In this document: positions 7,572-15,276 of the stretch, in pieces
Layout: every line of letters begins with the position of its first letter
Numbering within the stretch: the first letter of the stretch is position 1
Source of the DNA: Guptibacillus hwajinpoensis
GTDB lineage: Bacteria; Bacillota; Bacilli; Bacillales; Guptibacillaceae
NCBI RefSeq assembly: GCF_029277305.1
Contig: NZ_CP119526.1
Length of the DNA: 64,000 nt
Strand: one strand, 5' to 3'
Made by a program: the position numbers and the translations under genes
The notes under the pieces: generated by a model
The model's input: only the letters and a program-made list of their open reading frames with translations
Databases searched by the model: none
What the model was told of the DNA's origin: nothing

Positions 7572-8858
7572 TTGGAAATTATTAAAATAATTGCTGTACT
7601 TCTACTTATTGTATTAACGGCGTTCTTTGTGGCTTCTGAATTTGCAATCGTCAAGATTCGAAGAACGAGAATCGATTCACTTGCACGTGAGGGAAACAAA
7701 AAAGCAAAAGCTGTTCAAAAAGTGCTAGGAAACCTGGATGGGTATCTCTCTGCTTGTCAGCTAGGTATAACCATTACAGCACTAGCACTCGGTTGGCTTG
7801 GTGAATCAACAGTTGAACAGCTACTGCATCCACTATTTGAACTTATTGACGTTCCAGAAGCCATTGTATCACCGCTAACTATTGCTCTCTCTTTCAGTAT
7901 TATCACTTTTCTCCATGTTGTACTTGGTGAACTTGCGCCTAAGACATTTGCCATACAGAAAGCAGAGAAAGTTAGTTTACTTCTAGCAAGACCACTTATT
8001 TGGTTCTATTGGATTATGTATCCATTCATTTGGGCACTAAATGGCTCAGCGAGAGGCGTTGTTAAACTGTTCGGCTTACATTCCGCCAATGAACACGAGC
8101 AAGCTCACTCAGAGGAAGAGCTTCGTCTCATTTTATCGGAAAGTTATAAGAGTGGTGAAATAAACAAGTCAGAGATGGAATTCGTTAATAATATTTTCGA
8201 GTTCGATGAGCGTATGGCGAGAGAAATCATGATTCCCCGTACTGAAATGACGTGTCTATTTGTAAACAATACGACCGAAGAAAATCTAGAAATTATGAAA
8301 AACGGTAAGTACACTCGCTATCCAGTCGCAGATGGAGACAAAGATAAAATCATCGGTGTCGTTAATATTAAAGAGATTTTAACTCAATATAAGTGGGGCG
8401 AAGAGCTTATTCTTAACGACTACATTCATCCAATCAACCACGTTATTGAGACTTCGCCAATTAAAACGCTTCTTAAAAAGATGCAAGAAAGCCATAATCA
8501 TATTGCGATCGTCGTTGATGAATATGGTGGTACGGCTGGGCTTGTTACTGTAGAAGATATTCTTGAGGAAATCGTTGGCGAAATTCAGGATGAGTTTGAT
8601 TTTGATGAGAAACTTCCAATACGTGAAGATGGAAAAGGAAAAACAATCGTTGATGGCAAAGCGCTAATCACTGATATTAACGAACTTCTCGGAACTTCGC
8701 TTGATCATACGGACGTGGATACGATTGGCGGGTGGGTCTTGACACACGATATTGAACCTGAACAAGGAACCACATTTACAGTTAATGAATACGAATTTAC
8801 CGTTCGCGAAATTGATGGACATCAGATCAAAGAGCTCGAGATTAAGAAGCTAGAATAA
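7572..8858 (+). CDS. HlyC/CorC (CNNM-type) transporter protein
   Basis: About 428 residues: a DUF21 transmembrane domain (residues 1-190, with TAFFVASEFAIVKIRR), two CBS domains (about 215-335) and a C-terminal CorC_HlyC domain containing IVGEIQDEFD. The family is linked to Mg2+/divalent cation efflux. The start is awkward: no ATG lies near, and the strong GGAGGTGA site at 7539-7546 has no usable codon at proper spacing. TTG at 7572 with a weaker TAAGGG site gives the N-terminus usual for the family; GTG at 7542 lies inside the strong site itself. Confidence 0.88.
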   Translation: MEIIKIIAVLLLIVLTAFFVASEFAIVKIRRTRIDSLAREGNKKAKAVQKVLGNLDGYLSACQLGITITALALGWLGESTVEQLLHPLFELIDVPEAIVSPLTIALSFSIITFLHVVLGELAPKTFAIQKAEKVSLLLARPLIWFYWIMYPFIWALNGSARGVVKLFGLHSANEHEQAHSEEELRLILSESYKSGEINKSEMEFVNNIFEFDERMAREIMIPRTEMTCLFVNNTTEENLEIMKNGKYTRYPVADGDKDKIIGVVNIKEILTQYKWGEELILNDYIHPINHVIETSPIKTLLKKMQESHNHIAIVVDEYGGTAGLVTVEDILEEIVGEIQDEFDFDEKLPIREDGKGKTIVDGKALITDINELLGTSLDHTDVDTIGGWVLTHDIEPEQGTTFTVNEYEFTVREIDGHQIKELEIKKLE

Positions 8859-8885
8859 CGGAATTCAACTTATCATGATGAAACA

Positions 8886-8926
8886 AAAAGCTGTCTCCCT
8901 GGTTTATAAACCAGGGAGACAGCTTT
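8886..8926. terminator. Bidirectional terminator between convergent genes
   Basis: AAAAGCTGTCTCCCTGG pairs perfectly with its complement around a TTTATAAA loop, with A/T runs on both sides. It serves the CorC-like gene (+) and the TauE-like gene (-). Confidence 0.92.
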
Positions 8927-8930
8927 TCGA

Positions 8931-9713
8931 TTATTTAACTAGTAAATCAAACCATATTTTAATCGACGTTCCAAGAATTAGGGCTGCAAGAACCCATTGG
9001 AGAATCTTAGTATTTATTTTCTTACCTGCATTTGCACCAAGTGGTGAAGCAATTAAGCTCGCAACAATCATGATTGCAGCTGGAAGCAGTAGTACCTGCC
9101 CTGTGGCTAGCTTACCAACCGTTGAACCGATTGAAGATATAAACGTAATCGCTAGTGACGATGCGATCGTCATGCGGGTAGGAATTTTCAATACGACAAG
9201 CATAATCGGAACGAGTAGAAACGCACCAGCCGCACCAACAATACCCGCGCCAATACCTACGATAAAGGCAAGACTAGCTGAAAGCAGCTTATTGAATTTC
9301 ACTTGATCAAGTGGAATATCATCAATACCCTTTTTCGGAATAAACATCATGACTGCAGCAATCGCAGCTAGGGCACCGTAAACAACATTGATTCCCTGTT
9401 CAGACATAATCGTTGAGCCGTACCCACCGATAAAACTACCGATCAGAATACTAACACCCATATAAAGAATCAATTGTTTATTTAAATAACCACCCTTACG
9501 ATAGGCCCAAACACCACCAATCGTAGCAAAAAACACCTGCACCGCACTAATTCCTGAAACCTCATGCGCACTAAATGCGGCAAATCCAAGTGCAGATGGG
9601 ATATAAAGAAGCATTGGATATTTAATAATCGAACCACCAATACCAACCATTCCTGAAATAAACGAACCTATAAAACCAATCGCAAAAATCGTAACAATAA
9701 AACCAAAATCCAT
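8931..9713 (-). CDS. TSUP (TauE/SafE) family sulfite/sulfur anion exporter
   Basis: A 260-residue membrane protein with about eight hydrophobic segments and two TSUP repeats (IGFIGSFISGMVGIGGSIIKYP at residues 12-33 and ...GIVGAAGAFLLVPIMLV at about 157-177). TSUP proteins move sulfite, thiosulfate or organosulfonates. As the last gene of the persulfide module it probably exports the sulfite or thiosulfate made by the upstream enzymes. Confidence 0.88.
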   Translation of the reverse strand: MDFGFIVTIFAIGFIGSFISGMVGIGGSIIKYPMLLYIPSALGFAAFSAHEVSGISAVQVFFATIGGVWAYRKGGYLNKQLILYMGVSILIGSFIGGYGSTIMSEQGINVVYGALAAIAAVMMFIPKKGIDDIPLDQVKFNKLLSASLAFIVGIGAGIVGAAGAFLLVPIMLVVLKIPTRMTIASSLAITFISSIGSTVGKLATGQVLLLPAAIMIVASLIASPLGANAGKKINTKILQWVLAALILGTSIKIWFDLLVK

Positions 9714-9738
9714 GGTGTTTCACCTCTTTTCAAATAAA

Positions 9739-9764
9739 AAGGAGGTACTGAATCAGTACCTCCT
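9739..9764 (-). terminator. Stem-loop between tusA and the TauE-like gene
   Basis: A perfect 13-bp palindrome AAGGAGGTACTGA / TCAGTACCTCCTT. It lies between two sulfur genes, and on the minus strand ends in TTTTTATTTG, so it may attenuate rather than fully stop transcription into the exporter gene. Confidence 0.7.
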
Positions 9765-9774
9765 TATAATGCTG

Positions 9775-10002
9775 TTAGGCTTTTTTGATCCAGAAATAGA
9801 AAACGCCATCTGCTTCTTCTGATTTCATAAGATCGTGTCCGCCAGATTTTGCCCATGCTGTAAGATCACTTTGTGCACCTTTGTCAGTTGCTTGAATTTC
9901 AAGAACCTGACCAGATTCCATATCTTTGATTGCTTTCTTCGTTTTAACGATAGGCATTGGGCAAGCTAGCCCTTTTGCGTCTAGTGTTTTTTGTGCTTCC
10001 AT
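9775..10002 (-). CDS. TusA family sulfur-carrier protein
   Basis: A 75-residue single-domain TusA: the conserved CPMPIV motif with catalytic Cys14, the KTKKAIKDMESGQVLEI helix-strand and the AWAKSGGHDL segment. It accepts sulfane sulfur as a persulfide on Cys14 and passes it on. The ATG at 10002 is set by AAGGAGG. A longer in-frame extension runs into the upstream gene and is not used. It is nearly identical in motif to the TusA half of the 11180-11743 fusion. Confidence 0.93.
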   Translation of the reverse strand: MEAQKTLDAKGLACPMPIVKTKKAIKDMESGQVLEIQATDKGAQSDLTAWAKSGGHDLMKSEEADGVFYFWIKKA

Positions 10003-10018
10003 TGTTAAATCCTCCTTA

Positions 10019-11140
10019 TTAGTTAACCGCACAGCGGTTTGGTCCAATTTCCATTTCTCTTCTTGTTTCTTCATCTGGGGTGATTTTCCCCATATTTGTT
10101 TCACGTATTTCTTGGTAAGCGTTCGGCTGTGGTGGAAGGTTTTCTGTTACCATTCTACGGAATTCAGCTTCTTCTTCCACATGAAGTCCCTCGTTTTTCT
10201 CGTAAAGTTCTTCAAGCTTAGCTGAAACGACACCTGTCTCACCAAGCTCAGCCATTTTTGAAAAGTGAGCTGGTAAAACGACTAATTCGCCGGCCATTTC
10301 TTTGTAACGGTTATAAAGCGTAGTACGAAGGTCAAGTACCCAATCCTCAGCTTTTCCAGCTAGATCCGGACGACCAATTGATTCAACAAACAATATATCA
10401 CCAGTTAAAAGATAAGCATCATTAATCATTAACGATGTACTACCGATTGTGTGTCCTGGAGAATAGATAGGCTCAATTGTAACTTCACCAATTGTAACGT
10501 TATTACCCTCTTTAAGAGCAGTAAATGGGAACGTTACTTCTCCTGCATCTTCTTCCGGTAGGTAGTAAGTTCCATTAACTTGATCAGCTAATGCTTTTCC
10601 CCCAGAAATGTGGTCTGCATGCAGGTGTGTATCCATTGTTGCTTTAATAGTAAGACCTTTGTTTTCAGCGAATGTCGTATAATTCTCAATCATGCGAGTT
10701 GCATCAACAACTGCAGCTTCTCCGTTTGATTCAACTAGGTAAGAAAGACATCCTTTACCGATTCGAACAAATTGATAGAGCGCTCCTCCAGGAAGATCAC
10801 CTACTTTAACAGGCTCTAGATACTCACTCCACGCTTTCATCCCACCTGATAGATAAGATACATTCTCAATACCTGCTTCAATCAGCTCTTCACCAACGAA
10901 TACCGAAGAACCTTCTTTCGCACATACGACTAGAATTTCCTTATCTTTCGGAAGTTCAGGAAGAAGATCTTCTACTCCATCAATCAAATCAAAATATGGA
11001 ACATTAATTGAAGTAACAGATTCCCCTTCAATCTTCCAATCCCCGTATGCTTCTTCGTTACGCACATCGAGAATAAAGAGATCTTCCTTGTTCAATACTT
11101 TTGAAGCAACTTCACTTGCTTGTCTTTGTTTCAAATCCAT
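10019..11140 (-). CDS. Rhodanese-metallo-beta-lactamase fusion (persulfide dioxygenase-like)
   Basis: 373 residues in two domains: an N-terminal rhodanese (residues 1-110, catalytic loop CAKEGSS with Cys73) and an ETHE1-like MBL domain (about 118-330, metal motif THLHADH at 171-177, plus SPGHTIGS and LTGDILF). ETHE1/CstB enzymes oxidise persulfide to sulfite or thiosulfate using iron and O2. In CstB the MBL domain comes before the rhodaneses; here the order is reversed. A CstR-type operator overlaps its ribosome-binding region, giving an internal promoter within the operon. Confidence 0.88.
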   Translation of the reverse strand: MDLKQRQASEVASKVLNKEDLFILDVRNEEAYGDWKIEGESVTSINVPYFDLIDGVEDLLPELPKDKEILVVCAKEGSSVFVGEELIEAGIENVSYLSGGMKAWSEYLEPVKVGDLPGGALYQFVRIGKGCLSYLVESNGEAAVVDATRMIENYTTFAENKGLTIKATMDTHLHADHISGGKALADQVNGTYYLPEEDAGEVTFPFTALKEGNNVTIGEVTIEPIYSPGHTIGSTSLMINDAYLLTGDILFVESIGRPDLAGKAEDWVLDLRTTLYNRYKEMAGELVVLPAHFSKMAELGETGVVSAKLEELYEKNEGLHVEEEAEFRRMVTENLPPQPNAYQEIRETNMGKITPDEETRREMEIGPNRCAVN

Positions 11141-11145
11141 TCTTT

Positions 11146-11161
11146 ATACCCCCTGCGGTAT
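11146..11161. promoter_or_regulatory. CstR-type operator before the rhodanese-MBL gene
   Basis: ATACCCCCTGCGGTAT, an imperfect copy of the ATACCC...GGGTAT palindrome, starting 6 bp from the start codon and overlapping the ribosome binding site. One of seven such sites in 8.9-14.1 kb. Confidence 0.65.
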
Positions 11162-11179
11162 TATTGTTTTTAAATTTTT

Positions 11180-11743
11180 TTATAGACTTGAAGTTGTTGG
11201 TCCAGCCCATTCGGACATTCCTGGAACAACATTGATTACATCATAACCGCTATCAGCTAGTTGTTGAGCTGCAAGGTCACTGCGTGTACCTGTTCTGCAG
11301 ATCACATAAATTTGTTTGTCAGAAGAGAGTTCAGACATACGATTTTCCATTTCTCCAAGTGGGATAGAAATCGCATTCGGAAGATGACTAAATACATATT
11401 CTGCTGGTTCTCTTACATCAACGATTGTGATGTTTTCATCAGCCAATTTCGTTTCAAGGTCATCATTTGAGATAATGTTTGGGTGATTCTTTTCGGATTC
11501 TACTTCACTATCTGACGCTTTACGAAGATAATGCTTTAGAATCTCTCCTTCTTCTACTGTTCCAAGATAATGATGTCCTACTTTGTCTGCCCATGCTTTA
11601 ATATCTGCCTTAGAGCCTTTATCTGTAGCCTGGACCTCTAAAACAACACCAGCTTCAAGATCTTTCATCGTTTTCTTCGTTTTGACGATTGGCATCGGAC
11701 AAGCGAGCCCTTTCGCATCCAAAATATGATCTGTTTTAATCAT
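11180..11743 (-). CDS. TusA-rhodanese fusion sulfurtransferase
   Basis: 187 residues: an N-terminal TusA domain (residues 5-75, CPMPIV with Cys15), an acidic linker, and a C-terminal rhodanese (about 88-180, IVDVREPAEY and active loop CRTGTRS with Cys149). Fusion of donor and carrier would allow direct persulfide transfer from rhodanese to TusA, as in CstA of staphylococci, which also combines rhodanese and TusA. Good RBS; it lies 20 bp after the 102-aa rhodanese. Confidence 0.92.
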   Translation of the reverse strand: MIKTDHILDAKGLACPMPIVKTKKTMKDLEAGVVLEVQATDKGSKADIKAWADKVGHHYLGTVEEGEILKHYLRKASDSEVESEKNHPNIISNDDLETKLADENITIVDVREPAEYVFSHLPNAISIPLGEMENRMSELSSDKQIYVICRTGTRSDLAAQQLADSGYDVINVVPGMSEWAGPTTSSL

Positions 11744-11763
11744 AATCTACCTCCTGAAAGTTA

Positions 11764-12072
11764 TTATTCTGTATCTCCTGACCATTGAAGCATACCGCCG
11801 GTCATATTCAATACTTTATATCCATTTGATTTCAGCACCATTGAAGCCATACTACTTCTTCCACCAGATTGACATACAATAATATGCTCTGTATCTTTAT
11901 CAAGTTCATCCATTCGTGATTGAAGCTCATTTACAGGTAGATTGTATGCGCCAGGAATTTTACCGCTTGCCACCTCTTCTGGTCCACGAACATCTACAAC
12001 ACTAATGGATTTATTTTGTTTAACCATTTCGTTTACTTCTGTAGGTGTCACATCTTTTACATAACCAGACAT
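11764..12072 (-). CDS. Single-domain rhodanese
   Basis: 102 residues with the rhodanese SVVDVRGPEEVASGKIPGA core and active loop CQSGGRS (Cys67). The ATG at 12072 follows AGGAGGAA; an upstream in-frame ATG overlapping the previous gene is not favoured. The start is only 14 bp from the stop of the membrane-anchored rhodanese, so the two are cotranscribed. Confidence 0.92.
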   Translation of the reverse strand: MSGYVKDVTPTEVNEMVKQNKSISVVDVRGPEEVASGKIPGAYNLPVNELQSRMDELDKDTEHIIVCQSGGRSSMASMVLKSNGYKVLNMTGGMLQWSGDTE

Positions 12073-12086
12073 TCTTATTCCTCCTC

Positions 12087-12446
12087 TTATCTCCACATAT
12101 TCAATCCGCCACGAACGTTAGACACATTCGTAAATCCCTGTCTCTTCAGTTCGCTACAAGCTTTGGCGCTTCTCATTCCACTTTGGCAAAGCACAACAAC
12201 TTCTTTATTAGGATCAAGTTCATTTGCGCGTTTTCCAAGTTCGTGGAGCGGCATATTTTTGAACTGCTTTACTTTTTGTCCTTTATATTCACCTTTTGTT
12301 CGAACATCAATAAATTGTACATTAGGTTCTTTCAACTTCGATTTAGCTTCTTCAGAAGTAATCGTTTTAACATTTTTTCCAGGGCCTACTTTCTTATACA
12401 AAAGCCAGCCCACTATCAATACTGCCGCCACAATAACTAATTCCAT
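12087..12446 (-). CDS. Membrane-anchored rhodanese
   Basis: 119 residues: an N-terminal hydrophobic helix (VIVAAVLIVGWLLY, residues 4-17) then a rhodanese domain with FIDVRTKGEYKG and active loop CQSGMRS (Cys87). This resembles the YqhL-like anchored rhodaneses of Bacillaceae. Whether the domain faces the cytoplasm or the outside is not decided by the sequence; K18-K19 after the helix favours N-out, catalytic domain in. Confidence 0.9.
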   Translation of the reverse strand: MELVIVAAVLIVGWLLYKKVGPGKNVKTITSEEAKSKLKEPNVQFIDVRTKGEYKGQKVKQFKNMPLHELGKRANELDPNKEVVVLCQSGMRSAKACSELKRQGFTNVSNVRGGLNMWR

Positions 12447-12459
12447 AACCTATCGCTCC

Positions 12460-12939
12460 TTAGATGAAGAGATTTACATTACCATCTTCAGCATCGCCTA
12501 GATATGCTGCAACACCTGCATAATCGATTTCTTCTAATAGTTCTTCTTTCTGAAGTCCAAGAAGGTCCATCGTCATGGTACATGCAACAAGCTTCACTTC
12601 TTGTTCCTGAGCAAGTTCAATAAGCTGTGGTAGCTCGGTTACGTTATGTTTCTTGATAACATCCTTAATCATTTTCTTACCCATACCGCCGTAATTCATC
12701 TTAGAAAGACCCATTTTATCAGCGCCACGTGGCATCATTTTACCGAACATTTTTTCTAGAAAGCCTTTATTCACGTCAACTTGCTGATCTTTTCGAAGTG
12801 CGTTTAGGCCCCAGAACGTATGGAAGATCGTCACTTCATGATCATATGCAGCTGCACCGTTTGCAATAATGTAAGCTGCCATTGCTTTATCATAGTCACC
12901 ACTAAATAGTACAATCGTTGTTTTCTTCTGTTCACTCAT
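12460..12939 (-). CDS. DsrE/DsrF/DrsH-like sulfur-relay protein
   Basis: 159 residues of the DsrE2-type family: IVLFSGDYDKAMAAYIIANGAAAYDHEVTIF forms the first beta-alpha unit, and the likely sulfur-accepting cysteine is Cys120 (LVACTMTMDLLG). DsrE-like proteins accept sulfane sulfur from rhodaneses or TusA. First enzymatic gene after cstR, preceded by a CstR-type operator at 12954-12973. Confidence 0.9.
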   Translation of the reverse strand: MSEQKKTTIVLFSGDYDKAMAAYIIANGAAAYDHEVTIFHTFWGLNALRKDQQVDVNKGFLEKMFGKMMPRGADKMGLSKMNYGGMGKKMIKDVIKKHNVTELPQLIELAQEQEVKLVACTMTMDLLGLQKEELLEEIDYAGVAAYLGDAEDGNVNLFI

Positions 12940-12953
12940 TCTATTTCCTCCTA

Positions 12954-12973
12954 ATATACACCCTAGGGTATAT
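12954..12973. promoter_or_regulatory. CstR-type operator before the DsrE-like gene
   Basis: ATATACACCCTAGGGTATAT, a nearly perfect palindrome, directly upstream of the ribosome binding site of the DsrE-like gene and after the cstR stop region. Confidence 0.75.
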
Positions 12974-12990
12974 TTGTTTTTAAAATTTTT

Positions 12991-13251
12991 TTATCTACTT
13001 CTTACAAGTAAGTTAACGGCTTCTTTCACAACATCATCTGTTGATTCACCTTTTTCAATTTGGTCCTGCAGGCATTGTTCTAGGTTAGAACTTACCATCA
13101 GTCCAATTGAACGATCTATACCTGACCTTGTAGCTGAAAGCTGCGTAACGATCTCATCACAACTTTTTCCCTGTTCGATCATATTAATTACGCCGCGAAG
13201 CTGACCTTCAATTCTCTTCAATCGATTCGTAACGGCTTTATCGTATTGCAT
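12991..13251 (-). CDS. cstR: CstR-type persulfide-sensing repressor (CsoR family)
   Basis: 86 residues of the DUF156/CsoR four-helix fold (TNRLKRIEGQLRGVINMIEQGKSCDEIVTQL). It has Cys31 and Cys60, the pair used by CstR to sense persulfides through sulfane disulfide links. The histidine that CsoR needs for Cu(I) is replaced (NLEQC rather than HVxxC), which argues against a copper sensor. The adjacent rhodanese/TusA/DsrE/MBL genes and ATACCC...GGGTAT operators, including one just upstream, fit this role and autoregulation. Confidence 0.9.
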   Translation of the reverse strand: MQYDKAVTNRLKRIEGQLRGVINMIEQGKSCDEIVTQLSATRSGIDRSIGLMVSSNLEQCLQDQIEKGESTDDVVKEAVNLLVRSR

Positions 13252-13270
13252 TTATAATCCTCCTCATTTT

Positions 13271-13284
13271 TACCCTAAGGGGTA
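13271..13284. promoter_or_regulatory. CstR-type operator upstream of cstR
   Basis: TACCCTAAGGGGTA, 20 bp before the cstR start codon. Confidence 0.7.
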
Positions 13285-13404
13285 TAAAATAAAGTAAAAA
13301 AATATGAATGTTGCCTTGAGTAGTGATTGATTCTCTATACGAAGTTCTTTAAATAATAATCTTTCAGAAAGCAAAATGTTCATACAACGTTTTTGATTAA
13401 TTAA

Positions 13405-13446
13405 ATACCTATAGGGGTATTATAACGTATGTGATTTATTTGTCAA
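13405..13446 (-). promoter_or_regulatory. Sigma-A promoter with CstR-type operator, copy 1
   Basis: On the minus strand TTGACA (13446-13441), 16-bp spacer, TATAAT (13424-13419): both hexamers are consensus. The operator ATACCTATAGGGGTAT (13405-13420) overlaps the -10 and start region, so bound repressor would block initiation. It reads toward cstR. The gene-free stretch 13252-13660 holds four CstR-type operators, two promoters and a gene relic. Confidence 0.8.
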
Positions 13447-13540
13447 TAGGCGGGAATGAACTCAGCCAATTGTCTATAATGAAAAGTACATCTCAGTAAA
13501 GCGATAACCATCAAAAGAACGTTGGCTTGTTGTATTACTC
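13447..13540 (-). pseudogene. Relic of the 3' end of a second DUF202 gene
   Basis: On the minus strand, fragments read VLLMVIALL and, after a frameshift, VLFIIDNWLS. These match the C-terminal membrane helix and end of the intact DUF202 protein next door (VVLLIIVLIAAYFIIQINWLS). About 85 bp around it (13404-13490) is a direct repeat of 13607-13695, so a tandem DUF202 gene has been lost, leaving its tail and promoter. Confidence 0.55.
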
Positions 13541-13548
13541 TTATTACT

Positions 13549-13568
13549 ATATACCCCATTGGGTATAT
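13549..13568. promoter_or_regulatory. CstR-type operator, isolated
   Basis: ATATACCCCATTGGGTATAT, nearly perfect palindrome between the two promoter copies. No clear promoter overlaps it on either strand. Confidence 0.7.
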
Positions 13569-13608
13569 AGTCAACCAAAAAAATTTGTGAATTAATTGCT
13601 TTCTTCGA

Positions 13609-13650
13609 ATACCTATAAGGGTATTATAACGTACATGATTTACATGTCAA
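13609..13650 (-). promoter_or_regulatory. Sigma-A promoter with CstR-type operator, copy 2
   Basis: Same layout as copy 1: TTGACA (13650-13645), 16-bp spacer, TATAAT (13628-13623), operator ATACCTATAAGGGTAT at 13609-13624. It lies immediately downstream of the DUF202 gene and reads toward cstR. Confidence 0.8.
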
Positions 13651-13660
13651 TAGGCTCGTA

Positions 13661-14035
13661 TTAGCTAAGCCAATTGATTTGAATGATAAAGTACGCTGCT
13701 ATTAGAACAATGATTAATAGTACAACTACCATTAGGAAGATGACGATCCATGAAGAGGATGGAACTTCAAATTTCAAGATTCTTTTCTTGGTTTGGTAAA
13801 ACTGAATCGCTCCACCTACCATCGTTAGCAATCCAAAGAAGAGAGAAGAAAAACTAATAAAAACGGCTACTTGATCATCTGCTCTCTCACCTACTGCCCT
13901 TGTAAAGTGAAGACTCGCAGTTAAAAAGCCAATCCCTATAATCGCAATTGAAGTTCGTACCCAGGCAAGAAACGTTCTCTCATTCGCAAGAAGCTGTTGT
14001 ACTCTGCCATCAGCTTTTTTATTTTCAATGCTCAC
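13661..14035 (-). CDS. DUF202 (YidH-like) membrane protein
   Basis: 124 residues: the DUF202 signature QQLLANERTFLAWVRTSIAIIGIGF (residues 13-37) and three hydrophobic helices. Function unknown. A CstR-type operator (14041-14056) directly precedes its start codon, so it belongs to the persulfide regulon; a role in membrane transport of a sulfur species is only a guess. Confidence 0.88.
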   Translation of the reverse strand: MSIENKKADGRVQQLLANERTFLAWVRTSIAIIGIGFLTASLHFTRAVGERADDQVAVFISFSSLFFGLLTMVGGAIQFYQTKKRILKFEVPSSSWIVIFLMVVVLLIIVLIAAYFIIQINWLS

Positions 14036-14040
14036 ATTTT

Positions 14041-14056
14041 ATACCCCCGCCTGTAT
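14041..14056. promoter_or_regulatory. CstR-type operator upstream of the DUF202 gene
   Basis: ATACCCCCGCCTGTAT, imperfect palindrome 6 bp upstream of the DUF202 start codon. Confidence 0.6.
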
Positions 14057-14148
14057 TATTGTAATATCCTTTACTATATCTCTCATCTATAATTCGTGCA
14101 ACCAACCTCTCTTTTATTATGTCCCATATAATGAAGAAAAGCAGAACC

Positions 14149-15276
14149 CTATTCGGATTCTGCTCCATTTTTCACAGTTTCGATATACTCTCCGTACCCT
14201 TTTTCCTCCATCTCATCTAACGGAATAAAATCCATTGCAGCTGAGTTCATACAGTAGCGAAGACCCGTTGGTTCCGGTCCATCTTCAAACACATGACCAA
14301 GATGGGAATCCGCTTCTTTACTTCTAATTTCAGTTCGTACCGTAAAAAAGCTTTTGTCTTCTTTCTCTACGATATTCTGAGGAACTAGCGGCTTCGTAAA
14401 ACTAGGCCAACCCGTTCCGGATTCATACTTATCTGAAGAGCTGAACAGTGGTTCTCCTGATACGATATCTACATAAATACCTTGTTCTTTATTGTCCCAG
14501 TACTTATTATCAAATGCCTTTTCTGTACCATCTTCTTGAGTCACTTCATATTGTATCGGTGTTAACATCTCTTTAAGTTCTGCTTTTGAATAGGAAGTTG
14601 ACTTTACTTCTGGGATATCCACTTCTCGTTCATTACCCCAGTATTTATCAAGAAACTGATCTCTTCCTGAATTCTTTCGGTAGAATTTATAACGTAACTC
14701 ATTCTCTTTGTAGTAATCCTGATGGTAATCTTCAGCTACATAGAATGTTGTTGCTTCTTCAATCGGCGTTACAATTGATTGATCGAATCGACCAGAGTTT
14801 TGTATATCCTCCTTCGATTGCATTCCTGCTTTTTTCTGATCTTCACTATGGTAGAAAATAGCTGACACATACTGATCACCGCGATCCACGAACTGGCCGC
14901 CATCATCTGTAGGATCAATTTGTCTCCAAAATACATCTAACAGTGTTTCATACGAAACAACATCGGGATCATAGTAAACTTGGACGGCTTCAATATGTCC
15001 CGTTTCTCCTGCAGATACTTCTTCATAGGACGGATTTTCAGTTTCTCCTCCAATGTAGCCAGATACGACTTCACTGACACCATCCAACTTCTCAAATGGC
15101 GGTTCCATACACCAGAAACAGCCACCTGCAAATGTTGCTACCGAATCATTATTTTCAATTGCCTGTGCAGGTTCGCTACCATAAGACCGTTTGAATACAA
15201 CATCATATAATTTCGGTACTGCAAAAATCAGTACGACAGCTATACCAACTAATAGAATCCATCTCGTTGCCTTCAT
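14149..15276 (-). CDS. msrAB: Bifunctional methionine sulfoxide reductase MsrA-MsrB, membrane-anchored
   Basis: 375 residues: N-terminal signal anchor (residues 6-22), MsrA domain with GGCFWCMEPPF (catalytic Cys53), then MsrB domain with GTGWPSFTKPL, HLGHVFEDGP and RYCMNS (catalytic Cys342). The MsrB part lacks the four zinc-binding cysteines. The anchor puts the enzyme outside the membrane, where it repairs both S- and R-Met-sulfoxide in surface proteins. It begins immediately after the histidine kinase stop codon, so the two-component system and msrAB form one operon. Confidence 0.94.
   Translation of the reverse strand: MKATRWILLVGIAVVLIFAVPKLYDVVFKRSYGSEPAQAIENNDSVATFAGGCFWCMEPPFEKLDGVSEVVSGYIGGETENPSYEEVSAGETGHIEAVQVYYDPDVVSYETLLDVFWRQIDPTDDGGQFVDRGDQYVSAIFYHSEDQKKAGMQSKEDIQNSGRFDQSIVTPIEEATTFYVAEDYHQDYYKENELRYKFYRKNSGRDQFLDKYWGNEREVDIPEVKSTSYSKAELKEMLTPIQYEVTQEDGTEKAFDNKYWDNKEQGIYVDIVSGEPLFSSSDKYESGTGWPSFTKPLVPQNIVEKEDKSFFTVRTEIRSKEADSHLGHVFEDGPEPTGLRYCMNSAAMDFIPLDEMEEKGYGEYIETVKNGAESE

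Noticed and set aside
12016..12501. Plus-strand frame opposite the rhodanese genes
   Set aside because: Antisense to two genes with clear catalytic motifs; no start signal.
12991..13251. Copper-sensing CsoR
   Set aside because: The copper-binding His is missing, the neighbours are sulfur-transfer genes, and no copper exporter is linked.
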